Assembly: GCF_015277855.1 (NCBI RefSeq)
Contig: NZ_CP063812.1
Span: 2,046,001 to 2,110,000 of the forward strand
Reading direction: 5' to 3'
Origin: Microbacterium cremeum
Lineage (GTDB): Bacteria > Actinomycetota > Actinomycetes > Actinomycetales > Microbacteriaceae
DNA: 64,000 nt
The position numbers and the translations under genes are program-made. Shown here piece by piece: positions 1-8,537 of the stretch. Positions within the stretch are counted from its first letter, which is position 1. Every line of letters begins with the position of its first letter. The notes under the pieces are model-generated. The model did no database searches and was not told the origin of the DNA. It saw only the letters and a list, made by a program, of their open reading frames with translations.

Positions 1-643
1 CGGCATGCGACGTGGTCCCCTCGGTCAGCTGGCGCGCCTCGGCCGCGACCACGGGCTTCTTCGGCGGTGTCTCGTCGTCGGCGAGCACATCGGGAGCCGG
101 CTCGTAGAAGGGCTCCGAATCGGTCGCCGCGGCGGCGATCACGAAGACGTGCGCGGGACGATCGGCCACGTAGCCGAGGCCGTTCGCGTGCCAGCGGATG
201 CCGGTGATGTGGCGCGGCGCCTCGGCTGAGGGATCCAGCCCTTCGACGCTGCCGTACCGCCCCTTCTCGGGTACGCGCGCGAGATAGGCGATGCTGGCGC
301 CGTCCGGCGCCCAGGCGAAGTCCTCGACGCCGAGCACGGTGTCGGTGGCCTGGACGGGCTCGCCGCCGGAGGCGTCGATGATGTGCACCTGAGGCTTGCC
401 CTTCGCGTCGCCACGGAGGAACGCGATACTGGTGCCGTCGCGTGACAGGCGCGGTGCGCTGTCGGCCGTGCCTCGCGTGAGGCGCCGGGGCGTGCCGTCG
501 GGAAGGTCGATGCGCCAGAGCTGCCCGACGTTGCGGTTGGCGGCGAGATCGGGGCGCGACGTCGCGAAGACGGCGAACCCGCCGTCCGGTGCGATCGCCG
601 GCCGTCCGACCGAGACGAGCGTCTCGATGCCCTGTGGCCGCAT
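1..643 (-). CDS. S9 family peptidase, N-terminal fragment (runs off left edge)
   Basis: The visible 214 residues are the N-terminal part of a prolyl-oligopeptidase/acylaminoacyl-peptidase-like enzyme. Repeated PD40-type beta-propeller blades are visible (AIAPDGGFAVFAT, RLSRDGTSIAFLRG, AWAPDGASIAYLA). In this family the propeller gates substrate access to a C-terminal alpha/beta-hydrolase domain carrying Ser-Asp-His; that domain lies beyond the left edge, so activity cannot be judged. ATG 643 follows a GGAG element and lies 2 nt after the stop of the upstream SDR gene, so the two are probably co-transcribed and translationally coupled. Substrate unknown; a TolB-like non-enzymatic propeller protein is a less likely alternative. 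Confidence 0.8.
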   Translation of the reverse strand, partial: MRPQGIETLVSVGRPAIAPDGGFAVFATSRPDLAANRNVGQLWRIDLPDGTPRRLTRGTADSAPRLSRDGTSIAFLRGDAKGKPQVHIIDASGGEPVQATDTVLGVEDFAWAPDGASIAYLARVPEKGRYGSVEGLDPSAEAPRHITGIRWHANGLGYVADRPAHVFVIAAAATDSEPFYEPAPDVLADDETPPKKPVVAAEARQLTEGTTSHA

Positions 644-645
644 GC

Positions 646-1410
646 TCACTCCGCCACGAACGACGAGACGTCGCCGACGAGGCGCGTGTTGTCGGCCGGC
701 ACGGGGTCGACGGCCGCCGCGGCGACCTCGGCGGCGAACTCCGCCACGTTGTAGAGCTTGCCGGCGTCCTCGCGGCGGGCCGAGATCGCACCCGGGTTCG
801 CTCGCTCGAGCAGGGTGGCCGTGATGGTGCCCTCGATCATGTCGCCCGAGACGACCACGAAGTCGACGCCGCGCTCGCCCAGCGCGGGAATGCGCTCGCG
901 CAGCGCGTCCTCGCCGGCCCGCTTGGACAGTGCGACCGGCTCGTACTCGGGCATCGTCGGCGTGGTGCGGATGAAGTGCGCCTGGTGGCTGGTCACGAAC
1001 ACCACGCGGGAGCCCTCGCGCAGCAGGGGCAGAGCCGTCTCGAGCACGCGGACCTGCGCGTCGCGGTTCAGCTGCAGCGCGTAGTCCTCGGCCATGCCCG
1101 ACTCCATGCCGCCCGACGCGTTGAGCACGAGCACGTCGAGCCCTCCGAAGGCGCGCTCCACCTCGTCGAACATCGCCTGCACCGATGCCGCATCGGTGAG
1201 GTCGGCCCCGACCACGAGCACCTCGACGCCGAGCCCTCGCAGCTCGGTCGCGAGCTTCTCGGCCCGCGGCGCCTTGTTGCGGTAGTTGATCACGACGTTC
1301 GCGCCGGCCTCGGCGAGATAGCGGGCCGTGTCGGCGCCGATGCCGCGGGAGGAGCCGGTCACGAGCGCGGTCTTGCCGCTCAGCGAGCCGGGTTCGAGGG
1401 TCTGGGACAT
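646..1410 (-). CDS. SDR family oxidoreductase
   Basis: A 254-residue short-chain dehydrogenase/reductase. The Rossmann glycine motif TGSSRGIG is at residues 18-25, followed by NYRNK at the end of beta 2, which suggests NADP(H) preference. NASGG replaces the usual NNAG. The active site is atypical: Ser is in VTSHQAHF, and Tyr-Lys appears as YEPVALSK, with Tyr and Lys seven positions apart rather than four as in YxxxK. ATG 1410 was chosen over an upstream in-frame start at 1506 because CAGGAG precedes it at a good distance and the SDR fold starts just after. The stop is 2 nt from the S9 peptidase start. Substrate unknown. Confidence 0.85.
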   Translation of the reverse strand: MSQTLEPGSLSGKTALVTGSSRGIGADTARYLAEAGANVVINYRNKAPRAEKLATELRGLGVEVLVVGADLTDAASVQAMFDEVERAFGGLDVLVLNASGGMESGMAEDYALQLNRDAQVRVLETALPLLREGSRVVFVTSHQAHFIRTTPTMPEYEPVALSKRAGEDALRERIPALGERGVDFVVVSGDMIEGTITATLLERANPGAISARREDAGKLYNVAEFAAEVAAAAVDPVPADNTRLVGDVSSFVAE

Positions 1411-1529
1411 GTGTTCTGCTCCTGGGATGTCGGTGCCCGGCGACGCGTTTCGGGCCGCGGTCGAGCCTATCAACCGGGGTCGTCGCCGACCGGTGTAGGG
1501 TGCCAATCAGACGCGACGAAGGGATGGCG

Positions 1530-2027
1530 ATGCTGCCCGATCTGACCCAGTACATGTGGATCGCGTGGCTGGTTCTCGCGCTGGTCTTCATCATCATCGA
1601 ACTGCTCACGCTCGAGTTCACCTTCCTGATGCTCGCCGCCGGCGCCCTGATCGGCGGACTCGGCGTGAACCTGCTCGGTGGCCCCTGGTGGCTGCAGATC
1701 GGCGTCGCCGCCGCCCTGTCGGCCGTCCTGCTGTTCACGATCCGGCCACTGTTGCTGCGGCTTCTGCACCGCGAGGAACCGGATGCCCGCACCAACGTCG
1801 ACGCGCTCTACGGCATGGGCGGCCGCGTGGTGCAGACGTTCGTCGACGGCGACGGCTCGGTCAAGCTCGACAACGGCGAGACCTGGACCGCCCGCCTGGC
1901 GGCCTCGTCGCCGACCGCGATCGACGTCGGCGCCAGGGTGACGGTGCTCGCGGTGCACGGCGCCACCGTCGAGGTCACCGCGGCCGCCGCCGCCACCCCC
2001 GAGGAAAGGACTTCCGACAATGGTTGA
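1530..2027 (+). CDS. NfeD family membrane protein
   Basis: A 165-residue protein with two or three hydrophobic helices in the first 70 residues (IAWLVLALVFIIIELL, FLMLAAGALIGGLGVNLL, LQIGVAAALSAVLLF) and a soluble C-terminal OB-fold of the NfeD type (GMGGRVVQTFVDGDGSVKL). NfeD proteins work with SPFH/stomatin partners in membrane-domain organisation or quality control. The partner follows directly, its start overlapping this stop by 8 nt. ATG 1530 has GAAGGG 6 nt upstream; ATG 1524 would abut that element. A TAGGGT -10 box is at 1495-1500. Confidence 0.85.
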   Translation: MLPDLTQYMWIAWLVLALVFIIIELLTLEFTFLMLAAGALIGGLGVNLLGGPWWLQIGVAAALSAVLLFTIRPLLLRLLHREEPDARTNVDALYGMGGRVVQTFVDGDGSVKLDNGETWTARLAASSPTAIDVGARVTVLAVHGATVEVTAAAAATPEERTSDNG

Positions 2028-3087
2028 CGTGGGCGCATTCATCGGCCAGATCTTCGTGGTCGTGCTGCTGATCGTTCTGGCGATCTTCGTGATCGTCGTG
2101 ATCTTCCGATCGATCCGCATCATTCCGCAGGCGTATGCCGGCGTGGTGGAGCGACTCGGGCGGTACCAGCGGACCCTTCAGCCCGGGCTGAACCTGCTCG
2201 TCCCGTTCATCGATCGGCTTCGTCCGCTCGTCGACATGCGCGAACAGGTGGTGTCGTTCCCACCGCAGCCGGTCATCACCGAAGACAACCTCGTCGTCTC
2301 GATCGACACCGTGGTGTACTTCCAGGTCACCGACGCACGGGCGGCGACGTATGAGATCGCCAACTATCTCAGCGCGGTCGAGCAGCTCACCACGACCACC
2401 CTGCGAAACGTCGTCGGCGGCCTGAACCTCGAAGAGGCGCTGACCAGCCGCGACAACATCAACGGGCAGCTCCGGGTCGTCCTCGACGAGGCCACCGGCA
2501 AGTGGGGTCTGCGCGTCTCGCGCGTCGAGCTGAAGGCGATCGACCCGCCGCATTCGATCCAGGACTCCATGGAGAAGCAGATGCGCGCCGAGCGCGACCG
2601 CCGTGCCGCGATCCTGACGGCAGAGGGCTCCAAGCAGTCGCAGATCCTCGAAGCCGAGGGGCGCCGCCAGGCCGAGATCCTACGTGCCGAGGGCGACAAG
2701 CAGGCGGCTGTGCTGCGCGCGCAGGGCGAGGCCGAGGCCATCGAGATGGTCTTCAGCGCGATCCATGTCGGCGATCCCGACGACAAGCTGCTCGCCTACC
2801 AGTACCTGCAGACGCTGCCGAAGATCGCCGAGAGCGCCTCGAGCAAGATGTGGATCATCCCGAGCGAGTTCACCGAGGCGCTCAAAGGCATCGGCGACGC
2901 GTTCGGCGGCCGCGCCGCCGCCGGCCCGCGGCGGGAGGCGGACGCCCGCCCGACGTGGGAGTCGACCGGCGGGAAGACCGCCGAGGAGGCGGTCGCCGCC
3001 GCACGTGCAGCGGCGTCCGCCGCCGACGAGATCGCCAACGAGGCGATGGCCGCGCGGACCGACGCGCCCCGTTCCGACCAGCGCTGA
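2020..3087 (+). CDS. SPFH/Band 7 domain protein (stomatin/paraslipin-like)
   Basis: A 355-residue membrane-anchored SPFH protein. One N-terminal transmembrane helix (about residues 7-30) precedes the SPFH domain (about 34-190; IIPQAYAGVVERLGRY, then LQPGLNLLVPFID). A long charged coiled coil with repeating AEG units follows (about 190-245; ILEAEGRRQAEILRAEGDK), and the tail is rich in Ala and Glu. Such proteins form large cage-like oligomers around membrane proteases or microdomains. It overlaps the NfeD gene by 8 nt, the usual NfeD/SPFH operon arrangement, and the glycerophosphodiesterase gene follows after 5 nt. Confidence 0.9.
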   Translation: MVDVGAFIGQIFVVVLLIVLAIFVIVVIFRSIRIIPQAYAGVVERLGRYQRTLQPGLNLLVPFIDRLRPLVDMREQVVSFPPQPVITEDNLVVSIDTVVYFQVTDARAATYEIANYLSAVEQLTTTTLRNVVGGLNLEEALTSRDNINGQLRVVLDEATGKWGLRVSRVELKAIDPPHSIQDSMEKQMRAERDRRAAILTAEGSKQSQILEAEGRRQAEILRAEGDKQAAVLRAQGEAEAIEMVFSAIHVGDPDDKLLAYQYLQTLPKIAESASSKMWIIPSEFTEALKGIGDAFGGRAAAGPRREADARPTWESTGGKTAEEAVAAARAAASAADEIANEAMAARTDAPRSDQR

Positions 3088-3092
3088 GTCGC

Positions 3093-3866
3093 ATGCATCC
3101 GTGGTTCCAGGGCGCTGCCCTGCCCCGCGTGCTGGCCCATCGCGGGCTCGTGGCGCCTGCCGACGCCGCCGACGGCGTCGTCGAGAACTCCTTCGCCGCC
3201 GTCGCCGCCGCACACGCCGCCGGAGCACGCTACGTCGAATCCGACTGCCACCTCACAGCGGACGGCGTGGTCGTTCTGTTCCACGACGCCGACCTCGCGC
3301 GCGTCACCGGCGATCCGCGCAAGGTCGCCGACGTGACGGCGCGCGAGCTCGAGCAGCTCATGTCGGAACGAGGCGGGCTCATCACCCTCGCGCAGGCGCT
3401 CGACGCGTTCCCCACCGTGCGCTTCAACCTGGACGTGAAGGCGGCGGATGCCGCGACCGCCGTCGGCGCCGAGGTCGCGGCACACGGCGACCGCGTGCTC
3501 GTGACGAGCTTCTCGGACGCGAGACGGCGTGCCGCGCTGCTCGCCGCGCAGGCGGCAGGCCGCGGCATCCGTCCGGCGACCTCCGCCGGAAGCGGTACGG
3601 TCGCCCGGGTGCTGGCTGCAGTCTCGTCCCGCTCGGACCGCCTGATCGCCCGCGCGCTGGCAGGAGTCGACGCGCTGCAGGTGCCGGAGCGGCAGGGCCG
3701 CCTGCGGCTGGTGACGCCGCGATTCATCGCCGCCGCCCACCGGCACGGCGTCGAGGTGCACGTGTGGACCGTCAACGAGCCCGACCATATGCGCCGGCTC
3801 GTCGCGATGGGCGTCGACGGCATCGTCACCGACCGCACCGACATCGCGCTGAAGACGTTAGCCTGA
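3093..3866 (+). CDS. glycerophosphodiester phosphodiesterase family protein
   Basis: A 257-residue GDPD/UgpQ-type TIM-barrel enzyme that hydrolyses glycerophosphodiesters to sn-glycerol 3-phosphate and an alcohol. Conserved elements are LAHRG (catalytic His-Arg), ESDCHLTADG (metal-binding Glu/Asp) and LFHDADLARVTG (second catalytic His). LDVKA and VHVWTVNE, with GIVTDRTD at the end, complete the barrel. No signal peptide, so probably cytoplasmic. The start is 5 nt after the SPFH stop, suggesting the same transcript; no separate promoter is evident. Confidence 0.88.
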   Translation: MHPWFQGAALPRVLAHRGLVAPADAADGVVENSFAAVAAAHAAGARYVESDCHLTADGVVVLFHDADLARVTGDPRKVADVTARELEQLMSERGGLITLAQALDAFPTVRFNLDVKAADAATAVGAEVAAHGDRVLVTSFSDARRRAALLAAQAAGRGIRPATSAGSGTVARVLAAVSSRSDRLIARALAGVDALQVPERQGRLRLVTPRFIAAAHRHGVEVHVWTVNEPDHMRRLVAMGVDGIVTDRTDIALKTLA

Positions 3867-3946
3867 GAGGACCCGAGAACAGCGCGGACATCGTTCGCGC
3901 ACCCGCTGTGCATCCACTGTGAAATCCTGAGCAACCCCGTCCGTTC

Positions 3947-3972
3947 GGATGATCCGCTCAGGTCTCACCGTT
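3947..3972 (+). promoter_or_regulatory. possible extracytoplasmic-sigma (SigR/SigH-like) promoter of rbpA
   Basis: GGATG at 3947-3951 and GTT at 3970-3972 are separated by exactly 18 nt, upstream of rbpA. Actinobacterial SigR/SigH promoters have GGAAT-N18/19-GTT, and rbpA is a known SigR-type target in Streptomyces. The -35 match is imperfect (GGATG), so this is tentative. TTATAC at 3971-3976 could instead be an ordinary -10. Confidence 0.3.
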
Positions 3973-4002
3973 ATACCTGTACAGCGACGAGAGGACCACA
4001 AA

Positions 4003-4386
4003 ATGGCAGACCGCAGTCTGCGCGGCATCCGACTCGGCGCCCAGAGCCTACAGAGCGAAGAGGGCGTCGTGTTCCATGAGCGCGCACAGCATACCTACAC
4101 GTGCACGTCCTGCGGACGTGACACCACCCTGACCTTCGCGGCCGATGCCGAGGTTCCCCCGGCCTGGGAGTGCCGCACGTGCGGCGCCGAGGCGCTGCTC
4201 CGCGTCGGTGAGGGCACCGCCACCGTCGACCACTCCGGCGACAAGACCCCCCGCAGCCACTGGGACATGCTGCTCGAGCGCCGTAGCATCCCCGAGCTCG
4301 AGGAGCTGCTCGAAGAGCGCCTGGCCTACGTGCGCGCGCGTCGCGGCGCCGGCGAAGACATGACGGTCGACAAGCTCAGCGCCTGA
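4003..4386 (+). CDS. rbpA: RNA polymerase-binding protein RbpA
   Basis: A 127-residue RbpA, the actinobacterial factor that binds RNA polymerase and the principal sigma factor and stabilises open complexes. Two zinc-type pairs, CTSC (Cys34/37) and CRTC (Cys57/60), form the core domain. The C-terminal sigma-interaction region is visible (KTPRSHWDMLLERRSIPELE, then EELLEERLAYVRAR), preceded by the basic linker. ATG 4003 was chosen because GAGAGGA lies 7 nt upstream and the protein then starts with the family's MADRSLRG. Monocistronic, with a strong terminator at 4404-4431. Confidence 0.97.
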   Translation: MADRSLRGIRLGAQSLQSEEGVVFHERAQHTYTCTSCGRDTTLTFAADAEVPPAWECRTCGAEALLRVGEGTATVDHSGDKTPRSHWDMLLERRSIPELEELLEERLAYVRARRGAGEDMTVDKLSA

Positions 4387-4403
4387 CGACGCGTCCACCG
4401 CGC

Positions 4404-4431
4404 AACGCCGACCCTACGGGGTCGGCGTTTT
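4404..4431 (+). terminator. rbpA intrinsic terminator, overlapping the lnt 3' end
   Basis: A perfect 11-bp stem, AACGCCGACCC (4404-4414) with its complement at 4419-4429, has a TACG tetraloop and then TTTTC. The left arm reaches the stop codon of the convergent lnt gene (4414-4416) and the right arm encodes lnt's last residues. Confidence 0.85.
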
Positions 4432-5982
4432 CGCGTTCCCGCGCAGCGTTGTCCTCCCCAGCACGCCCACGGCGACGAGCGCGACGGCCGCGCCCCACAC
4501 CATCACGAGCTGCAGCGCGCCGCCCAGCACGACAGCCGGCGTCAGGCCGGTGCGCAGCGGCACGTCCTCCAGCATGTGGCCCGCGGTGTCGGCGGGGAGC
4601 ACCGCGATCTCAGAGCCGTCGGGAGCGATCACCTGGCTCGTGCCGACCGTCGAGATGTTGACGACGGCGCGCCCGGTCTCCACCGCGCGGATGCGGGCGA
4701 AGGCCAGCTGCTGCAGGTTCTCGTCGGTCCCGCGGAAATCGGCGTTGTTGGTCTGGAACATGAAGATCTCGGCGCCGTCCTGCACCCCGTCCCACACGAC
4801 GTCGTCATAGATCACGTCGAAGCAGATCGCCAGTCCCACCCCCACCCCGCCGACGTCGAAGTACGGGCGCGCTCCGCCCGGGGTGTACTCGCGCTGGATG
4901 AGGTCGATCAGATCCGGTGCGAACATGCGGTAGAACCACCGGTCGGGAACATACTCCCCGAACGGCACGGGGTGCCTCTTGTCGTAGACGTCCACGGGAT
5001 TCTCGGCCCCCGGCTCCCACAGCAGCGACGAGTTCAAGTACTCGTCGCCACGCTGGGTGACGGCCGCGACCACGAGCGGCGCGTCGATCCGGGCGGCCAA
5101 GGCATCGAGCGTCGCAGCGGTGCTCTCGTTCGCCGTGGGATCCGAGTCGACGCCGCCCTCCGGCCACAGCAGGACGTCCATCTCCTCGCCGAGCAGCGGC
5201 GCCGTCGCCCGCAGCTGCGCGTTGAGCACGTCGTTGCGACTGCGCTCGTCGAAGTAGCCGGCGGGTCCGTCGCCCTGCACCGCCCCCACGCGCATGCTTC
5301 CGGCATCCGTCGTGGGGAACTGCGGAAGCGCGAACAGGGCGACGCCGACCACCAGCACCGGGATCGCCGTGCGCAGATCGCGGTACCGGCGCAGCCGCGC
5401 CCACTCCACCGCGCTCGCGCACAGCATCACGATCAGGAACGACAGCCCGGCGACACCGACCCACGAGACCACGCTCGCGAGCGGGCTGCCGGCCTGCGAG
5501 ATGCCGACCCTCCCCCACGGGAACCCGCCGTACGGCCAGGTGCCGAGCAACTGCTCGCGCACCACCCACAACGCCGCGACAATCGCCGGCAACGCGACAA
5601 GCCGCGCCCAGGGGCCGTCCGCGACGCGAGGCAGCCAGCGGTAGGCGAGCGCGATCGGGACGGCGGCGACGGCGGTGAGGACCGCCTCAAAGATCGACAG
5701 CGCCAGCCAGGGCACCGGACCGAGGTACCGCGCGGTGAACGAGACGTTCACCAGGAAGAACGCCAGCCCGAAGACGAGGCCGACGAGTGCGGCGCTCCAC
5801 GCCCTGCGCCCGATGAGGCTCACGAGGGTGAGCGGGATCGCCAGGAACACCATCGGCCACCACGCGAGCGCGGGGAATGCCGTCGACAACGCGAATCCCC
5901 CGGCTGCCGCCGAGAGGACGCCTGCCCACAGCGGCAGCAGCGCGCTCGGCAACGGTGGACGGGACGCCGCGTCGGATGGCAC
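4414..5982 (-). CDS. lnt: apolipoprotein N-acyltransferase
   Basis: About 522 residues; acylates the N-terminal cysteine of lipoproteins in the cytoplasmic membrane. The N-terminal half has six or more membrane helices. The C-terminal half is the nitrilase-like catalytic domain with the complete Glu-Lys-Cys triad: Glu in LLWPEGGVD, Lys in VYDKRHPVPFGEYVP, Cys in LAICFDVIYDD. It is a stand-alone Lnt, not fused to polyprenol-phosphate mannose synthase as in mycobacteria. GTG 5982 was chosen because a TAGTGT -10 lies 7 nt upstream (leaderless start); GTG 5991 would overlap that -10. It lies downstream of helY in the pafBC-tatAC-helY block. Confidence 0.92.
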   Translation of the reverse strand: MPSDAASRPPLPSALLPLWAGVLSAAAGGFALSTAFPALAWWPMVFLAIPLTLVSLIGRRAWSAALVGLVFGLAFFLVNVSFTARYLGPVPWLALSIFEAVLTAVAAVPIALAYRWLPRVADGPWARLVALPAIVAALWVVREQLLGTWPYGGFPWGRVGISQAGSPLASVVSWVGVAGLSFLIVMLCASAVEWARLRRYRDLRTAIPVLVVGVALFALPQFPTTDAGSMRVGAVQGDGPAGYFDERSRNDVLNAQLRATAPLLGEEMDVLLWPEGGVDSDPTANESTAATLDALAARIDAPLVVAAVTQRGDEYLNSSLLWEPGAENPVDVYDKRHPVPFGEYVPDRWFYRMFAPDLIDLIQREYTPGGARPYFDVGGVGVGLAICFDVIYDDVVWDGVQDGAEIFMFQTNNADFRGTDENLQQLAFARIRAVETGRAVVNISTVGTSQVIAPDGSEIAVLPADTAGHMLEDVPLRTGLTPAVVLGGALQLVMVWGAAVALVAVGVLGRTTLRGNAKTPTP

Positions 5983-5995
5983 GGAGTCCACACTA
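5983..5995 (-). promoter_or_regulatory. lnt leaderless promoter
   Basis: A TAGTGT -10 hexamer at 5995-5990 is 7 nt before GTG 5982, with no purine-rich ribosome binding site between. Confidence 0.5.
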
Positions 5996-6041
5996 GGCGA
6001 ACCCGCGGATGCCGATTCTCAGCGCCCGCGACGAGCGGCGG

Positions 6042-8537
6042 CTACACCGTCGAGTAGGCCACGATGCCGCGGCGCACCGAATCGAGTGCCTTGCGCGCGG
6101 TGCCGGCGATCGGCTGATCGGCGACGAGCGACAGCTGGTCGAGCAGGTCGATCGTCTGCTTCGCCCAGCGCACGAAGTCGCCGGCGGCCATGTCGGCCTC
6201 GCCGAGCACGCGATCGAGCATGCCGTCGCGCGCCCACGTGTGCATCGCCGTCGCGAGGCCCGACGAGATCGGCTCGGATCCCGGCAGATGGTGCTCCCGC
6301 TCGAGGTCGTCGAGCCGCTGCCACAGATCGAGGGTCGCCGTGAACGCGGCGCGGAACGGGCCGCGCGGCAGGCCGCGCTCCCCCGGTCCCGCGTCGTCCC
6401 GGCGGGGCTCGTACACCAGCGAGCACGCGATCGCCGCGAGAGACGCGGCATCCAGGTCCTTCCACAACCCCAGGCGCAGCGACTCGGCGACGAGCAGATC
6501 CCGCTCGCCGTAGATACGGCGCATCGTCCGCCCCGAGGGTGTGAGCGCCGTGGTCCCGTCCTCCGCGACCTGCACGTAGTCCAGTTCGTCCAGCACGTCC
6601 ACGACGCGATCGAAGATGCGGGCCACCGTGCCGGTGCGCGTATCGATCTGGTGCCGCAGCTTGTCGATCTGACGCTTGAGCTTCCAGTACCGCTCAGCCC
6701 ATCGCGCGTGCTGCTCGCGGTCGGGGCACCCATGGCACGCGTGCCGCTGCATGCGCTTGCGCAGGCTCGCGATGTGCCGCTGCCTCTCGTCGCGCGTGCG
6801 TCGCGAGGCGTTCGCGTCCTTGCGGTTCAGCTTCTCGACGTCGCTGAGCTCGCGCCGGATCGACGAGTACTCGGTGAAGTCGCCGCGGTCGCACGTCATC
6901 GCCTTCCGGTATCCCGCCAGCGACTCCTCCTGGTCACGCACCTGGCGGGCGAGGCCCACCACGGCGCGGTCCGCCTGGAACTGGGCGAACGACGACTCCA
7001 GGATCTCGCGCGCCCGAGGTCGGCCGAACTGGTCGATGAGGTTCACGGCCATGTTGTAGGTAGGCCGGAAGCTCGAGTTCAGCGGGTACGTGCGGCGTGA
7101 AGCGAGCGCCGCGACCGCCTGCGGGTCGAGACCCTCCGTCCACTGGATGACGGCGTGCCCTTCGACGTCGATGCCGCGCCGGCCGGCCCGGCCGGTGAGC
7201 TGGGTGTACTCCCCCGACGTGATCGCCACGCGCGCCTCGCCGTTGAACTTTTCGAGCTTCTCGAGCACGACGGTGCGCGCGGGCATGTTGATGCCGAGCG
7301 CCAGCGTCTCGGTGGCGAACACGACCTTCACGAGCTTTCGCCGGAACAGCTCCTCGACGACCTCCTTGAACGCCGGCAGCAGTCCGGCGTGGTGCGACGC
7401 GAGGCCGCGTTCGAGGTTGTCGAGCCATTGCCAGTACCCGAGCACGGCCAAGTCCTCGTCGGGCAGCGACCGCGTGCGCTCCTCGACGATCGCGCGGATC
7501 TCACGCCGCTCGTCCTGCGACGTCAGCCGCACGCCGCCCCGGCGCACCTGCTGAACCGCGGCATCGCACCCGGCGCGACTGAAGATGAAGAAGATCGCCG
7601 GCAACAGGTTCGACCGCGAGAGCAGTTCGACGACGTCGGGCCGGTCGAGACGTTCGACGCGCTGGACGTTCGCGGAGCGCACGGGCCTCTTCATCCCCCG
7701 ATTCGGGCGGCGGGATGCCTCGTACCCCGCGTGCCGCGCGCTGTTCGCGGCCTGCACGCGTCGGTTGTTGTCGAAGTTCGAGCCCTTGAAGGAGCGGATC
7801 CGCATGAGCTCCTGGTTCACCTGCGCCGTCGCGACGCCCGCGCGGTCGTCGAACAGCGGCAGCAGGTCGCCGCGCACCAGGACGTGCTGTTCGAGCGGGA
7901 CGGGTCGGGTCTCGGAGACGATCACCTCGGTGTCGCCGCGCACCGTGTCGAGCCAGTCGCCGAACTCCTCGGCGTTCGAGACGGTCGCCGACAGCGACAC
8001 GAGCCGCACGGACGGCGCGAGGTGGATGATGACCTCCTCCCACACCGCGCCGCGGAACCGGTCCGCCAGATAATGCACCTCGTCCATGACGACGTAGCGC
8101 AGGCCGCGCAGCGCCGGTGAGTCCGCGTACAGCATGTTGCGGAGCACCTCGGTAGTCATGACGACGACGCGCGCGTTGCCGTTGATGTTGGTGTCGCCGG
8201 TGAGGAGGCCGACCTCGTCAGGGCCGTACACGTCCTGCAGCTCGCGGAACTTCTGGTTCGACAGCGCCTTCATCGGGGTGGTGTAGAACGCCTTGTCACC
8301 GGGTTCTCGCATCGCGAGATGCACGGCGAACTCGCCGACGATCGTCTTGCCCGCGCCGGTCGGCGCCGCCACCAGCACGCTGCGGCCGGCCTCGAGCGCG
8401 CGGCACCCGGCGAGCTGGAAGGGATCCAGCGAGAAGCGCTGGGATGCCGCGAACGCCGCCGTGAGGGGATGGCTCCGGTCGAGCTCTGCGGTCTCGCGTG
8501 CCTGCGCGTACCGCTCGGCCGGACCGGGATCGATCAT
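6042..8537 (-). CDS. helY: DEAD/DEAH box RNA helicase, Ski2/Mtr4-like (HelY)
   Basis: An 831-residue superfamily 2 helicase. Walker A is APTGAGKT near residue 45, the DEVH box is VMDEVHYLAD, and motif VI is LTGRAGRRG. A C-terminal DSHCT-type region includes a Cys cluster (CDRGD; HACHGCPDREQH). The family unwinds structured RNA; actinobacterial members are called HelY. ATG 8537 overlaps the tatC stop by 4 nt (ATGA). Longer reading frames upstream are shadows of tatC. The length is slightly below the roughly 900 residues of mycobacterial HelY. Place in the conserved order pafB-pafC-tatA-tatC-helY makes the assignment firm. Confidence 0.93.
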   Translation of the reverse strand: MIDPGPAERYAQARETAELDRSHPLTAAFAASQRFSLDPFQLAGCRALEAGRSVLVAAPTGAGKTIVGEFAVHLAMREPGDKAFYTTPMKALSNQKFRELQDVYGPDEVGLLTGDTNINGNARVVVMTTEVLRNMLYADSPALRGLRYVVMDEVHYLADRFRGAVWEEVIIHLAPSVRLVSLSATVSNAEEFGDWLDTVRGDTEVIVSETRPVPLEQHVLVRGDLLPLFDDRAGVATAQVNQELMRIRSFKGSNFDNNRRVQAANSARHAGYEASRRPNRGMKRPVRSANVQRVERLDRPDVVELLSRSNLLPAIFFIFSRAGCDAAVQQVRRGGVRLTSQDERREIRAIVEERTRSLPDEDLAVLGYWQWLDNLERGLASHHAGLLPAFKEVVEELFRRKLVKVVFATETLALGINMPARTVVLEKLEKFNGEARVAITSGEYTQLTGRAGRRGIDVEGHAVIQWTEGLDPQAVAALASRRTYPLNSSFRPTYNMAVNLIDQFGRPRAREILESSFAQFQADRAVVGLARQVRDQEESLAGYRKAMTCDRGDFTEYSSIRRELSDVEKLNRKDANASRRTRDERQRHIASLRKRMQRHACHGCPDREQHARWAERYWKLKRQIDKLRHQIDTRTGTVARIFDRVVDVLDELDYVQVAEDGTTALTPSGRTMRRIYGERDLLVAESLRLGLWKDLDAASLAAIACSLVYEPRRDDAGPGERGLPRGPFRAAFTATLDLWQRLDDLEREHHLPGSEPISSGLATAMHTWARDGMLDRVLGEADMAAGDFVRWAKQTIDLLDQLSLVADQPIAGTARKALDSVRRGIVAYSTV

